From an uncultured Spirochaetales bacterium (GTDB taxonomy: Bacteria; Spirochaetota; Spirochaetia; Sphaerochaetales; Sphaerochaetaceae): DNA of 64,000 nucleotides. Shown one piece after another: positions 8,742-16,907 of this stretch. Below the pieces are notes generated by a model. That model saw nothing but the letters and a program-made list of their open reading frames with translations, did no database searches and had not been told where the DNA came from. A program made the translations under genes and the position numbers. The DNA is taken from contig CASFZR010000007.1 in NCBI GenBank assembly GCA_949299185.1, forward strand, positions 1 to 64,000, given 5' to 3'. Numbering within the stretch: the stretch's first letter is position 1; every line of letters begins with the position of its first letter.

Positions 8742-10076
8742 ATGGCCGCATATGATGCGATAGGACGGACGCTCACCGTAACGGAAGCCAATGCTATCAT
8801 CCGCGATACAGTCGCCGAGCTTTTCTCCGAACTCACCATCGAAGGAGAGGTATCGGGGTTCCGTCCATCATCATCCGGGCACTGGTATTTCACCCTAAAG
8901 GACAGCCAGGCGGCGCTCGATGCCGCGGTGTTCCGCAGTGCGCAGTACTCTATGACGGTACCGCGGAACGGAGACCTGGTGATCGCCAAGGGCTCGCTCT
9001 CCTACTACGCGAAGAACGGACGGCTCTCATTCGTCATCAGGTCAATGCGGATAAAGGGAGAGGGCTCGCTTCTGGAGATGATCGAGAAGCGCAAGGACTA
9101 CTACCGTAGCCTCGGCTACTTCGATGAGGACAGGAAGAGGCCGATACCCGATGAGATAAGGCGGATAGGCGTCGTTACCAGCCCAACCGGCGCCGCGATA
9201 CGCGATGTGCTGAACATAACGAGGCGCAGGGCTCCCGGCATCGACATCATCATCTTCCCATGCCTCGTGCAAGGAGAGGAGGCTGCAGGAAGCATCGCGG
9301 CAAGGATCCGCCAGGCCAACGCCTTCGCCGCGGCTGATGTGCTTATCGTGGGACGAGGAGGCGGAAGCACCGAGGATCTTGCACCCTTCTCCGATCCCGC
9401 AGTGATCGAGGCGATACATGAATCCACCATTCCCGTGGTGTCAGCGGTGGGGCATGAGATAGACTGGCCTATATCGGACTACGTGGCGGACCGCAGGGCC
9501 CCTACCCCGTCGGCGGCCGCGGAGCTTGTCACGGAAGGCGCGTATAGGAGGGCCGAGAGGCTACGAAACGTCCTCTCCACGCTATCATCCGAGATGAGGA
9601 CAAGGATATGGCGTGCTGACTCGCGCCTGAGGCGCGCGGAGTCATTCAAGGGCCTCCTTGCCGGACGCATCGCCAGGGCGAAGGCCCTCATTCCCTCGAC
9701 AAGGGAGCTTGGGCACGCGCTCACCATGCGCCTCTCGCTGAGGCTCTCCGAGCTTGGATGGACCGAGGAAGAGGCCGCGCGGGCCATGAAGGAAAAGGCC
9801 GAGAGCAGGAGACGGGATGCAGAGGCGATGATGAAGGAGTCCAAGGCAGCCCTCACCGAGAGGATAAAGGATGCCAAGGCAAGGCTCTCGATGGCCGAGA
9901 GGGAGTGCGAGGCGCTCTCACCGCTATCGATACTCTCCCGCGGCTACTCAGTCACGATGGATGGAAGCGGACACGTGATACGCAGTATATCAGAGGCGCG
10001 TAATAGGGATATCATAAGGACAAGGGTCAGCGATGGCGAGCTGATAGCAAGAGTGGAGGACAGCCATGAGCTTTGA
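8742..10076 (+). CDS. xseA: exodeoxyribonuclease VII large subunit
   Basis: 444 residues, the standard XseA length. An N-terminal OB fold (about 1-105, with the LTIEGEVSGFRPSSSGHWYFTLKD signature) is followed by the exonuclease core with GVVTSPTGAAIRDVLNI and the catalytic-region GRGGGSTEDLAPFSD (about residues 205-219). A coiled-coil C-terminus binds XseB. The complex degrades single-stranded DNA to oligonucleotides. The 3' end overlaps xseB by 11 bp. Confidence 0.95.
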   Translation: MAAYDAIGRTLTVTEANAIIRDTVAELFSELTIEGEVSGFRPSSSGHWYFTLKDSQAALDAAVFRSAQYSMTVPRNGDLVIAKGSLSYYAKNGRLSFVIRSMRIKGEGSLLEMIEKRKDYYRSLGYFDEDRKRPIPDEIRRIGVVTSPTGAAIRDVLNITRRRAPGIDIIIFPCLVQGEEAAGSIAARIRQANAFAAADVLIVGRGGGSTEDLAPFSDPAVIEAIHESTIPVVSAVGHEIDWPISDYVADRRAPTPSAAAELVTEGAYRRAERLRNVLSTLSSEMRTRIWRADSRLRRAESFKGLLAGRIARAKALIPSTRELGHALTMRLSLRLSELGWTEEEAARAMKEKAESRRRDAEAMMKESKAALTERIKDAKARLSMAERECEALSPLSILSRGYSVTMDGSGHVIRSISEARNRDIIRTRVSDGELIARVEDSHEL

Positions 10077-10290
10077 AAGCGATCTGAAGAGGATGGAGGA
10101 GATAACCGATCTCCTCAAGAAGGATGACACGGGGCTTGAGGATGCGATCAAGCTCTACGAGGAGGCCACGGAGCTTGGGAAGAAGCTGAACAAGACGCTC
10201 TCCGAGATCCAGAGGAAGATAGAGCTTGTCACATCAGAGGACGAGGATGTGCTGACGACAGAGGAGATGGAGGAGGACGAGGATGATTAA
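10066..10290 (+). CDS. xseB: exodeoxyribonuclease VII small subunit
   Basis: A 74-residue helical protein with the XseB signature (MEEITDLLKKDDTGLEDAIKLYEEATELGKK). It coats the coiled coil of XseA. It overlaps both xseA (11 bp) and purU (8 bp). The tail is strongly acidic (EDEDVLTTEEMEEDEDD). Confidence 0.93.
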   Translation: MSFESDLKRMEEITDLLKKDDTGLEDAIKLYEEATELGKKLNKTLSEIQRKIELVTSEDEDVLTTEEMEEDEDD

Positions 10291-11140
10291 GGCTATCTTC
10301 CTGATACAGGCAGAGGACAAGAAGGGCCTATTGGCCTCCACCGTTGATTTCTTCTACGGCAAGGGATTCAACATCCTCCACTGCCAGCAGCATACCGACA
10401 GCTATGAGAAGCGCTACTTCATGCGCATAGAACTCGACGCTACGGATATGAAGATGACGCGCAAGGAGCTGTACGATGAGTTCGAGGCCCTTGCCGCGCC
10501 GCTGGGACTGGAGTGGTCGCTCCACTGGTCGGACTACAGGATGCGCGTGGCGATACTCGTCTCGAAGACAAGCCACTGCCTCTATGATCTTATATCACGG
10601 CAGCTCGAGGGGGAGCTTGATTGCGAGATACCGCTCATCATCTCCAACCATCCTGACATGGAGCGCGTGGCAAACCAGTTCCGCATCCCCTACTACTACT
10701 TTCCGGTAGGAGACGACAAGGAGAAGCAGGAGGGGAAGATACGCGACCTCTTAAGGCGCTTCGACATAGATCTTGTGGTGCTTGCCCGCTATATGCAGAT
10801 ACTCTCACCCGCGTTCACGGAGGAATGGAGCGGCAGGATAATAAACATCCACCATGCCTTCCTTCCGGCGTTCCAGGGGGCAAACCCATACCTCAGGGCA
10901 TATAAGAGAGGGGTGAAGATGATCGGTGCGACGGCACACTACGCCTCAGAGGACCTGGATCAGGGCCCGATCATCGAGCAGGACGTGGTAAGGGTGAACC
11001 ATGAGCTGACTCCGGAGGGGCTGAAGGAGGTCGGGAAGGACTGCGAGAGACGCGTCCTGGCGTCCGCGGTCAAGGCACACCTCGAGCATAGGATAATGGT
11101 CTACTCCAACCGCACGATCGTCTTCTCCGTGGAGCGCTAG
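10283..11140 (+). CDS. purU: formyltetrahydrofolate deformylase
   Basis: 285 residues. An N-terminal ACT domain (about 1-85, starting IFLIQAEDKKGLLASTV) is followed by a formyltransferase fold with INIHHAFLPAF (about residues 188-198) and the catalytic Asp in EDLDQGPIIEQDVVRV. It hydrolyses 10-formyl-THF to formate and THF, balancing one-carbon and formate pools. Joining it to xseAB is a proximity arrangement; no functional link is evident. It ends 4 bp inside the convergent rluA-type gene. Confidence 0.93.
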   Translation: MIKAIFLIQAEDKKGLLASTVDFFYGKGFNILHCQQHTDSYEKRYFMRIELDATDMKMTRKELYDEFEALAAPLGLEWSLHWSDYRMRVAILVSKTSHCLYDLISRQLEGELDCEIPLIISNHPDMERVANQFRIPYYYFPVGDDKEKQEGKIRDLLRRFDIDLVVLARYMQILSPAFTEEWSGRIINIHHAFLPAFQGANPYLRAYKRGVKMIGATAHYASEDLDQGPIIEQDVVRVNHELTPEGLKEVGKDCERRVLASAVKAHLEHRIMVYSNRTIVFSVER

Positions 11141-11820
11141 ATCGATATCGTGAGCTTACGCCCGGAACAGGGCTCTATATAGCTGATGCTTATCGCCTCG
11201 AGTCCGAAGACCTCGGACTCGGTTCCGCCGTACTGCACGTCACCGGCTATCGGATGGCCGGCCCAGGCGAGATGGGAGCGTATCTGATGGCGGAAGCCTC
11301 GGCTTATCGTGCAGCGGAAGACCTCGCTCTCCTCAGGCACCACCTCGGTGGTATAGACACGGCCCTTCCTATGCCTGTCGTTCATCAGCACGGGCCGCAC
11401 GCTCGCACCCTTCCTGCCGAAGGGACGGAAATAGGATGTTATCGTTGAAGGCCCCTCCTCGATAGGAAACAGGGTGAAGGGCTCGAAGCCATCATCGAAG
11501 GCACGCGGAGAGGTAGTCTCTGCGATATACTCCTTGACGATCATGTCCTTCTTCTGCTGCTGCATCAGGGCATCATAGGCCCTCTGGCTACGGGCTATCA
11601 GGACAAGGCCGCGCGTGGGGGTATCGAGGCGATGGACCACACCGCCCTCCCAGGGATTGCCGCCATGGCAGCACCGTATCTCAGGATATGCCGCCGCGGC
11701 TATGGAAAGGAGGGTGCGGCCATCGATGGTATTCTTCAGAGGTACCGTCGGTATGCCGCTCTCCTTCCAGTATACGAGGGTATCAGGACCCTCGAAGACA
11801 AGACCGGTCTCAGTTATCAC
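11137..11820 (-). CDS. RluA-family pseudouridine synthase
   Basis: It isomerises uridine to pseudouridine in rRNA or tRNA; the target is not determinable. The catalytic motif GGVVHRLDTPTRGLVLIARS is present with its Asp, and the C-terminal RGFRHQIRSHLAWAGHPIAGD segment is family-typical. The open frame runs further upstream, but those residues (a Ser/Thr-rich stretch) only mirror the end of the preceding gene. The GTG at 11820, which overlaps that gene's stop by 11 bp, gives the plausible N-terminus VITETGLVFEGPDTLVYWKESG. The S4 domain seen in RluD-type enzymes is absent. Confidence 0.85.
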   Translation of the reverse strand: MITETGLVFEGPDTLVYWKESGIPTVPLKNTIDGRTLLSIAAAAYPEIRCCHGGNPWEGGVVHRLDTPTRGLVLIARSQRAYDALMQQQKKDMIVKEYIAETTSPRAFDDGFEPFTLFPIEEGPSTITSYFRPFGRKGASVRPVLMNDRHRKGRVYTTEVVPEESEVFRCTISRGFRHQIRSHLAWAGHPIAGDVQYGGTESEVFGLEAISISYIEPCSGRKLTISI

Positions 11821-12523
11821 TGCTGCGGCCGAAGATGCGAAGAAGATACAGGAAGATATTGAGGAAGTCGAGGTAGAGGTCAAGCGCTCCGAGGATTCCC
11901 ACCTTCGTCAGCTCCTCCCTCGTCATCATCGACCCATAGGACCTGTTCATATCCGATATCTTCTGGCTGTCCCAGGCGGTAAGGCCGGTGAACAGCAGCA
12001 CTCCTACAGCTGAGATCAGGAGATCCAGCGAGGAAGAACCCAGGAACATGTTGATGAGAAGCGCCACCATCATGCCGATCAGGGCCATCGTCAGATAGCC
12101 TCCTATCCCCCTCAGATCCTTCTTCGTCACGCTTCCATAGATCGCTCCGGCCGCGAACACGGCTGCGGCAGAGACGAACGCCGACGCTATCACCGTTCCG
12201 GCATAGACGATGAATATGGAGGTGAGCGTGAGCCCCGTCACGGCAGAATAGCCGAGGAAGAGCGCGATCGCCGTCCCCGTGCTTAGCCTCTCGATGCGGC
12301 CTGAAAGCACCATCACCAGCACCAGCTGGGCGATGAAGACCGCGATCATCAGCATCGGGTTGGTGAAGAAGAAGCGGAGGAACGCAGCCGAATGGGCAAG
12401 CCCATACGATACTCCTGCCGTTACCGCCAGTCCTGCGATCATCCACAGGTATACGTTCTTAAGGAGGACATTCTCCCTTATCCTTACATCCCTCAGGATG
12501 AGATCCTTGTCGTTATTCATCAT
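11810..12523 (-). CDS. Bax inhibitor-1/YccA-family membrane protein
   Basis: 237 residues with seven hydrophobic segments, the usual YccA/YbhL (TMBIM) size and topology. The C-terminus carries the family di-aspartyl-region pattern (GLTAWDSQKI and LGALDLYLDFLNIFLYLLRIFG). Bacterial members are calcium-leak channels or interact with FtsH; the role here is unknown. A Shine-Dalgarno (AGAGGAG) precedes the ATG, and an AT-rich TATTATATCC box about 15 nt further upstream may be the -10. It is co-directional and overlapping with the pseudouridine synthase. Confidence 0.88.
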   Translation of the reverse strand: MMNNDKDLILRDVRIRENVLLKNVYLWMIAGLAVTAGVSYGLAHSAAFLRFFFTNPMLMIAVFIAQLVLVMVLSGRIERLSTGTAIALFLGYSAVTGLTLTSIFIVYAGTVIASAFVSAAAVFAAGAIYGSVTKKDLRGIGGYLTMALIGMMVALLINMFLGSSSLDLLISAVGVLLFTGLTAWDSQKISDMNRSYGSMMTREELTKVGILGALDLYLDFLNIFLYLLRIFGRSSDN

Positions 12524-12579
12524 TACTCCTCTTTACATTAAGGATATAATAAAGAACGCCGACGGGCAAATGCTTCATG

Positions 12580-13890
12580 TAATCTACAGGAGTCAACTAT
12601 AAAGAATGAGAAAGTATAGGAAATATGAATCAGGATTCTTCCTTATACATTTCTCCTCTTGTCAGGAGGATGAAGATGATCTTCGTGAGCTTGTTCATCA
12701 CGGCGACCATAGCCTTTCTGTGGCTGAATCCTTGCTCTCTCTTCTTGTCATAGTAGGCACGGAAGAAGGGAGAATAGATGATAGCTCTCTGAGCCATTAT
12801 ATAAGTGTATTTCCTGAGGCTCCTGTTGCCATGCTTGGTGATATGACCTTTGCTGTAGCTTTCTCCGGACTGGTATATAGATGGATCGGTGCCCATGTAT
12901 GCGATGAGCTTCTGGTAGGTCGCGAATCTGGAGATGTCCTCGACCTCAGCCATGAAATGGGCTGCGGTGATCTCCCCGACTCCTGGAATGGACTGGAGGA
13001 TCTCCATCTCCTTTTCATGTACTTTCTTCTCATGCTCTATGAGAGCCTTTGTGAGTGCTTTGTCTCTCTTCTCAAGGTACAGTATCTTCTCGGCGCTGTC
13101 CTTCACGAGATCTGCGTACCCAGGTACACCTATGCTTCCTATGGCATAGCCCTTGATGTCCTCCACGGAGATGGAGAGATAGCGTCCCTTCTCCTGTATG
13201 AGCGCATCAGCAAGATCGCCGTCAGCAGCGGCAAGCACCTCATCGGGGGAGGCGAAGGAGGACAGGAAGGAGAGCATGGAAGCCGTAAGCACATCCACGG
13301 CAAGGATTTCAGGCCATGCGAGGGCAAGGTCGCTCTTCAGCTGCGTCTTCGCTCTGGCGATGTCCTCTGCCACTTCCTGCCTTCTTCTCGCTATGCTTCT
13401 CACCTCGTCATCCATGACGCGCTTCTCCCTACGGAGTTTATCGTAATTGGCAAGGCCGTATCTTGCAATGCTGAGAGCGTCAGCGCTGTCGGTCTTGGTC
13501 TTGCGGAGTGTCGTGGACTTCACATAGTTCTTGATCATCATAGGATTCTCGACACAGACGCTGAAGCCCTTGCCGATGAGGAAATGGCAGAGGTTCTTAT
13601 GGTAGCGCCCTGTGGATTCCATGATGAATACGGTGTCCTCCGGGACAGCGGAAAGGAAGCTTTGGAATCCTCCATAGCTCATCTCGCAGCTGCCTCTGGA
13701 AAGACTTGCTCCATTTGCGTCGATGATTCGATAGTCGAACTTCCTGCTTGCGATGTCGATGCCTGCTACGCAGCACATGGCCTTACCTCCTGGGTAATGA
13801 AAGATGGTTCCCCTCATCCAATCTCCCGCGTGAATGAAGCTCTCAGGCTTAACCAACCAATAGGGATTGAAAGGGAACTGGTGGGATTTA
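12580..13890 (-). mobile_element. IS110-family insertion sequence (ends approximate)
   Basis: The transposase lies between the Bax-inhibitor gene (promoter at about 12530-12560) and the bcp Shine-Dalgarno (13896). That leaves about 120 bp before the transposase ATG and at most about 70-90 bp after its stop for the element ends. IS110 elements leave no target duplication and often lack terminal inverted repeats, so exact ends cannot be read from one copy. Confidence 0.6.
12630..13778 (-). CDS. IS110-family transposase (DEDD recombinase)
   Basis: 382 residues from the ATG at 13778, chosen because AGGAGG lies 7 nt before it; a longer open frame upstream has no family similarity. The N-terminal RuvC-like DEDD domain shows GIDIASRKFDY, FIMESTGRYHKN and KTKTDSADALSIARYG. 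The C-terminal Transposase_20 domain has IPGVGEITAAHFMAEV and the serine segment MGTDPSIYQSGESYSKGHITKHGN. These enzymes move the element with a bridge RNA encoded in its non-coding end. No frame damage is visible, so it is probably active. Confidence 0.95.
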   Translation of the reverse strand: MCCVAGIDIASRKFDYRIIDANGASLSRGSCEMSYGGFQSFLSAVPEDTVFIMESTGRYHKNLCHFLIGKGFSVCVENPMMIKNYVKSTTLRKTKTDSADALSIARYGLANYDKLRREKRVMDDEVRSIARRRQEVAEDIARAKTQLKSDLALAWPEILAVDVLTASMLSFLSSFASPDEVLAAADGDLADALIQEKGRYLSISVEDIKGYAIGSIGVPGYADLVKDSAEKILYLEKRDKALTKALIEHEKKVHEKEMEILQSIPGVGEITAAHFMAEVEDISRFATYQKLIAYMGTDPSIYQSGESYSKGHITKHGNRSLRKYTYIMAQRAIIYSPFFRAYYDKKREQGFSHRKAMVAVMNKLTKIIFILLTRGEMYKEES

Positions 13891-13906
13891 TTGTTAGGAG
13901 GAGATG

Positions 13907-14374
13907 ATGATAGAGGAAGGAATGATGGCACCGCTCTTCACGCTTCCGGACAAGGACGGGAACGATGTATCGCTTGAATCATACAGGGGACGCTATGTGC
14001 TAGTGTACTTCTACCCCAAGGATAACACGCCTGGCTGCACGGCAGAGGCCTGCTCGATCCGTGACACGATGCCGCGCTTCTCGGAGCTTGGGCTCGAGGT
14101 ACTTGCCATAAGCGCTGACAGCGCCCAGTCGCACAGGAAGTTCGCGGAGAAATACGGACTGGACTTCACGCTCCTTACCGACTCAGATCATGCGGTGATG
14201 GAGGCCTATGGGGCATACGGGGAGAAGATGATGTACGGCAAGAAGACCATAGGCGTCATACGCTCATCATTCCTCATCGCCCCGGACGGCACCGTCGCCA
14301 GGGTCTGGAAGAAGGTGAACACCAAGACCCATGGCGAGGATGTGAGGAAAGCCCTTGAGGAGATCAAGGGCTGA
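13907..14374 (+). CDS. bcp: thioredoxin-dependent thiol peroxidase (Bcp/PrxQ)
   Basis: A 155-residue peroxiredoxin. It has the peroxidatic Cys in DNTPGCTAEACSIRD, with the second Cys five residues on as in the PrxQ class, and FYPKDNTPGCT as signature. It reduces H2O2 and organic peroxides using thioredoxin. Two ATGs are adjacent; the second (13907) has better spacing (5 nt) to AGGAGG at 13896. The native upstream region was probably replaced or displaced by the IS110 element just before it. Confidence 0.93.
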   Translation: MIEEGMMAPLFTLPDKDGNDVSLESYRGRYVLVYFYPKDNTPGCTAEACSIRDTMPRFSELGLEVLAISADSAQSHRKFAEKYGLDFTLLTDSDHAVMEAYGAYGEKMMYGKKTIGVIRSSFLIAPDGTVARVWKKVNTKTHGEDVRKALEEIKG

Positions 14375-14377
14375 CGA

Positions 14378-15742
14378 TCAGTTGCGGAAGCTATGCACCG
14401 GTGCCGGTATGCGGCCGCCACGGCCGATGAAGCGCTCTGAGGAGAAGCGGCTTACAGGCATTATCGGGGCATAGCCAAGAAGGCCGCCGAAATGCGCCGT
14501 GTCCCCGACGTCCTTGCCGATGACGGGAATGACGCGGACGGCGGTCGTCTTCTGATTCACCATGCCTATCGCCATCTCATCGGCGATGATGCCGGAGATC
14601 GTCGAGGCCGGAGTGGATCCGGGTATGGCGATCATATCGAGGCCGACGGAGCAGATGCAGGTCATCGCCTCTAGCTTCTCTATCGACAGCGATCCCCTGT
14701 TCACCGCGTTGATCATCCCCTGATCCTCGCTGACGGGGATGAAGGCACCTGAGAGGCCGCCGACATAGCTGGATGCCATGATACCACCCTTCTTAACCTG
14801 ATCGTTGAGCAGTGCGAGCGCTGCGGTGGTTCCCGGAGCGCCGGTACTCTCGATGCCCATCGCCTCGATGATATCCGAGATCGAGTCGCCGATGGCAGGA
14901 GTCGGGGCAAGGGAGAGATCCACGATGCCGAACGGTATTCCCATCCTCCTCGAAGCCTCCTGCGCCACGAGCTGTCCTAGCCTGGTGATCTTGAACGCGG
15001 TACGCTTTATCGTCTCGGCAAGCACGCCGAAGTCCCCATCCTTGACGCTCTCTACCGCGTACTTGATCACGCCAGGTCCGCTGACGCCTACGTTGATGAC
15101 CGCGTCTGTCTCGGTAACGCCATGGAACGCGCCTGCCATGAAGGGATTATCATCGGGGGCATTGCAGAACACCACGAGCTTGGAGCAGGCGATCGAATCC
15201 TGATCGGCGGTAAGCTCCGCGCTGCGGCGGATGATGGAGCCCATCAGGGCCACGGCATCCATGTTTATGCCGATCTTCGTCGAACCGAGCGCCACGGAGG
15301 AGCATACCCGGCCTGTGGAGCGGAGCGCCTCCGGGATCGACATGATAAGGAGCCTCTCGGCCTCGCTCATACCCTTCACGGGAAGCGCGGAGAATCCTCC
15401 GATGAAGTTCACCCCTACCTCACCTGCAACGCGGTCGAGCGTCTGTGCCACCTGCACATAATCCTCAGGAGAGCGGCACGAGGATGCGCCAACGATGCCT
15501 ATCGGAGTGACCGATATGCGCTTGTTAACGACCTTTATAGCGTAATCACGCTCGATCTCATTGCCTGTCCGGACAAGGTCCTTCGCGGTATATGCGATCT
15601 TGTCGTAGATCTTCCGGCAGAGCGTATCGACATTCTCTGCCATGCAGTCAAGAAGGGAGATGCCGAGGGTTATCGTCCTGACATCGAGGTTCTCCTTCTC
15701 GATCATCATGTTCGTCTCGATGACTTCGTTGAGGTTTATCAT
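14378..15742 (-). CDS. PFL-family protein (DUF711/UPF0210)
   Basis: 454 residues, the usual length of UPF0210/DUF711 proteins, structurally related to pyruvate formate-lyase-like barrels but of unknown function. Family-like segments are [30 protein letters not shown] at the N-terminus and several Gly-rich loops ([26 protein letters not shown]). It follows the ACT-domain gene with a one-base gap; this pair is conserved in many Firmicutes and related genomes, so a joint role is likely. A Shine-Dalgarno-like AGAGGATATAGG precedes the ATG. Confidence 0.88.
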   Translation of the reverse strand: MINLNEVIETNMMIEKENLDVRTITLGISLLDCMAENVDTLCRKIYDKIAYTAKDLVRTGNEIERDYAIKVVNKRISVTPIGIVGASSCRSPEDYVQVAQTLDRVAGEVGVNFIGGFSALPVKGMSEAERLLIMSIPEALRSTGRVCSSVALGSTKIGINMDAVALMGSIIRRSAELTADQDSIACSKLVVFCNAPDDNPFMAGAFHGVTETDAVINVGVSGPGVIKYAVESVKDGDFGVLAETIKRTAFKITRLGQLVAQEASRRMGIPFGIVDLSLAPTPAIGDSISDIIEAMGIESTGAPGTTAALALLNDQVKKGGIMASSYVGGLSGAFIPVSEDQGMINAVNRGSLSIEKLEAMTCICSVGLDMIAIPGSTPASTISGIIADEMAIGMVNQKTTAVRVIPVIGKDVGDTAHFGGLLGYAPIMPVSRFSSERFIGRGGRIPAPVHSFRN

Positions 15743-15743
15743 C

Positions 15744-16016
15744 CTATATCCTCTGCATGCTCTCGAAGATCTCCTCCCTCTGGAGCTTTATGATGCAGCC
15801 GATACGGCCGCCAAGCCCCTCAAGCTCGGATGAGAGCAGGCTGAACTCCTTTGCAGCCTTGTTCGTGTCGACGATCATCATCATGTTGAAGAAGCCATCG
15901 ACGATCGTCTGCGATATATCAAGGATATTTACGTTGCTATCAGCCAGATAGGAGCATACCTTGGCGATGATGCCTACCTGGTCCTTCCCGACCACTGTGA
16001 GTATAGACTTATGCAT
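15744..16016 (-). CDS. ACT-domain protein (UPF0237)
   Basis: A 90-residue single ACT domain ([38 protein letters not shown]). ACT domains bind small ligands, often amino acids; the ligand is unknown here. The ATG at 16016 is chosen because GGCGGAGG lies 5 nt before it; a further ATG at 16031 would overlap this Shine-Dalgarno. It is the first gene of the two-gene unit with the DUF711 protein and may act as its sensor. Confidence 0.88.
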   Translation of the reverse strand: MHKSILTVVGKDQVGIIAKVCSYLADSNVNILDISQTIVDGFFNMMMIVDTNKAAKEFSLLSSELEGLGGRIGCIIKLQREEIFESMQRI

Positions 16017-16083
16017 ATTTTCCTCCGCCATAGGTTAGCAGTTAATCGCCTCTTCTGAAAGAGAAGCGAATCACATGACCAGC

Positions 16084-16101
16084 ATCATATCATGATATGA
16101 T
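16084..16101. repeat. perfect 18-bp palindrome before the tRNA-like element
   Basis: ATCATATCATGATATGAT is identical on both strands. It lies between the ACT gene start and the tRNA-like element, and its right half forms part of a possible -10 box (GATAAT, 16099-16104) for rightward transcription of that element. It could be an operator for either side. Confidence 0.6.
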
Positions 16102-16109
16102 AATCACGA

Positions 16110-16187
16110 GGGGGCGCGGATGGTTCCAAGGCGGGTCAAGGCCTAGATGGAAGCCCGGCCTAGAGGGTTCGATTCCCTCCGTCTCCA
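16110..16187 (+). ncRNA. tRNA-like (tmRNA-like) RNA with G3.U70 pair, non-canonical
   Basis: The 78 nt fold into an acceptor stem of seven pairs (GGGGGCG 16110-16116 with CGTCTCC 16180-16186), a perfect T arm (GAGGG, loop TTCGATT, CCCTC, 16163-16179) and discriminator A 16187. A helix in place of the anticodon arm pairs AGGCGGG with CCC-G-GGCCT with one bulged G. The third acceptor pair is G.U, the alanine identity element shared by tRNA-Ala and tmRNA. There is no normal D arm or anticodon loop, and GCA rather than CCA follows. The T loop and the CGTCTCCA end resemble tmRNA. It could be a minimal tmRNA-like gene, a decayed tmRNA or an attachment-site remnant. A GATAAT box 6 nt upstream suggests it can be transcribed. 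Confidence 0.4.
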
Positions 16188-16849
16188 GCAACGCCCGCGG
16201 CTGCGGCAATGCGCTTCCCTGCCGTGGCATTGTAGAGGGCGACTACGCGTCCCACGCCGATGAACGCGATTACCGTGCCGATACCTATGCCAGCTATGCG
16301 GGAGAGGAAGACAAGGCCCAGCGTGAGGGAGATACAGACATTCACGCCATCGATGATGTTCTTCATCGTCCCTACCGGAAGCGAGAGAAGATCAGCAAAG
16401 GCCTGCACGATGCCATCGCCGGGATTGGGTATCAGGCACATCGAGAGCGTTGACGCGGCGCCGACGCCGGTGGCGATGATGGCAAGAAGGAGCGCCAGGA
16501 GCCTCACGGCCATCGGTGATGACGACAGATCAGGGAGGATTGCCTGGAAGAGCGCCATGAAGCGGGTGAAGAGAAGCGAGAGCGGAAGCTGGGCCACATC
16601 CTTGATAAGCTGCATCCACGTGAGGCGCCTCAGATGGGCGTGTATCAGAAGCTCCGCGATGACGAATAGCACATAGAGCAGGAACGTGGCATCGGCAAAG
16701 GCTATTCCAGTGATCTCCGACGCGGCATAGGAGACGGAGATTATCGGAGAGACTCCGAGGCCCGTCATGACGTTCATAGTAAGGCCGAACGCCAGGATCA
16801 GCAGTCCCGCGAGATAGGCGGCGAGCCTTATGATCAGCTTCTTATCCAC
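16160..16849 (-). CDS. YczE/YitT-like membrane protein (copy 1)
   Basis: About 229 residues with five to six hydrophobic segments, beginning KKLIIRLAAYLAGLLILAFGLTMNVMTGLGVSPI. The pattern of a first helix followed by GLGxSPI is shared with the paralogue at 19049-19711. The GTG at 16849 is preferred because GGAGGG lies 9 nt before it; an ATG 30 nt further up has none. The last 9 residues (GDGGNRTL region) overlap the tRNA-like element, so the true end of the conserved protein may lie earlier. Function unknown; the family is annotated as a putative transporter-like membrane protein. Confidence 0.75.
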   Translation of the reverse strand: MDKKLIIRLAAYLAGLLILAFGLTMNVMTGLGVSPIISVSYAASEITGIAFADATFLLYVLFVIAELLIHAHLRRLTWMQLIKDVAQLPLSLLFTRFMALFQAILPDLSSSPMAVRLLALLLAIIATGVGAASTLSMCLIPNPGDGIVQAFADLLSLPVGTMKNIIDGVNVCISLTLGLVFLSRIAGIGIGTVIAFIGVGRVVALYNATAGKRIAAAAGVAGDGGNRTL

Positions 16850-16907
16850 GATATGATACCCTCCGGAAAAGCAGTACACGCTTTAGGCGAAGGTGTCAAT
16901 TCTCCTC

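Noticed and set aside
11821..11883. Upstream extension of the pseudouridine synthase
   Set aside because: Ser/Thr-rich residues that only arise from reading the previous gene in another frame; the GTG start explains the overlap.
12606..13907. Long open frame on the plus strand opposite the IS110 transposase
   Set aside because: It is the antisense shadow of a clear transposase and has no family signature.
16104..16190. Ordinary tRNA gene
   Set aside because: No D arm or seven-base anticodon loop can be formed; only the acceptor and T arms fit.
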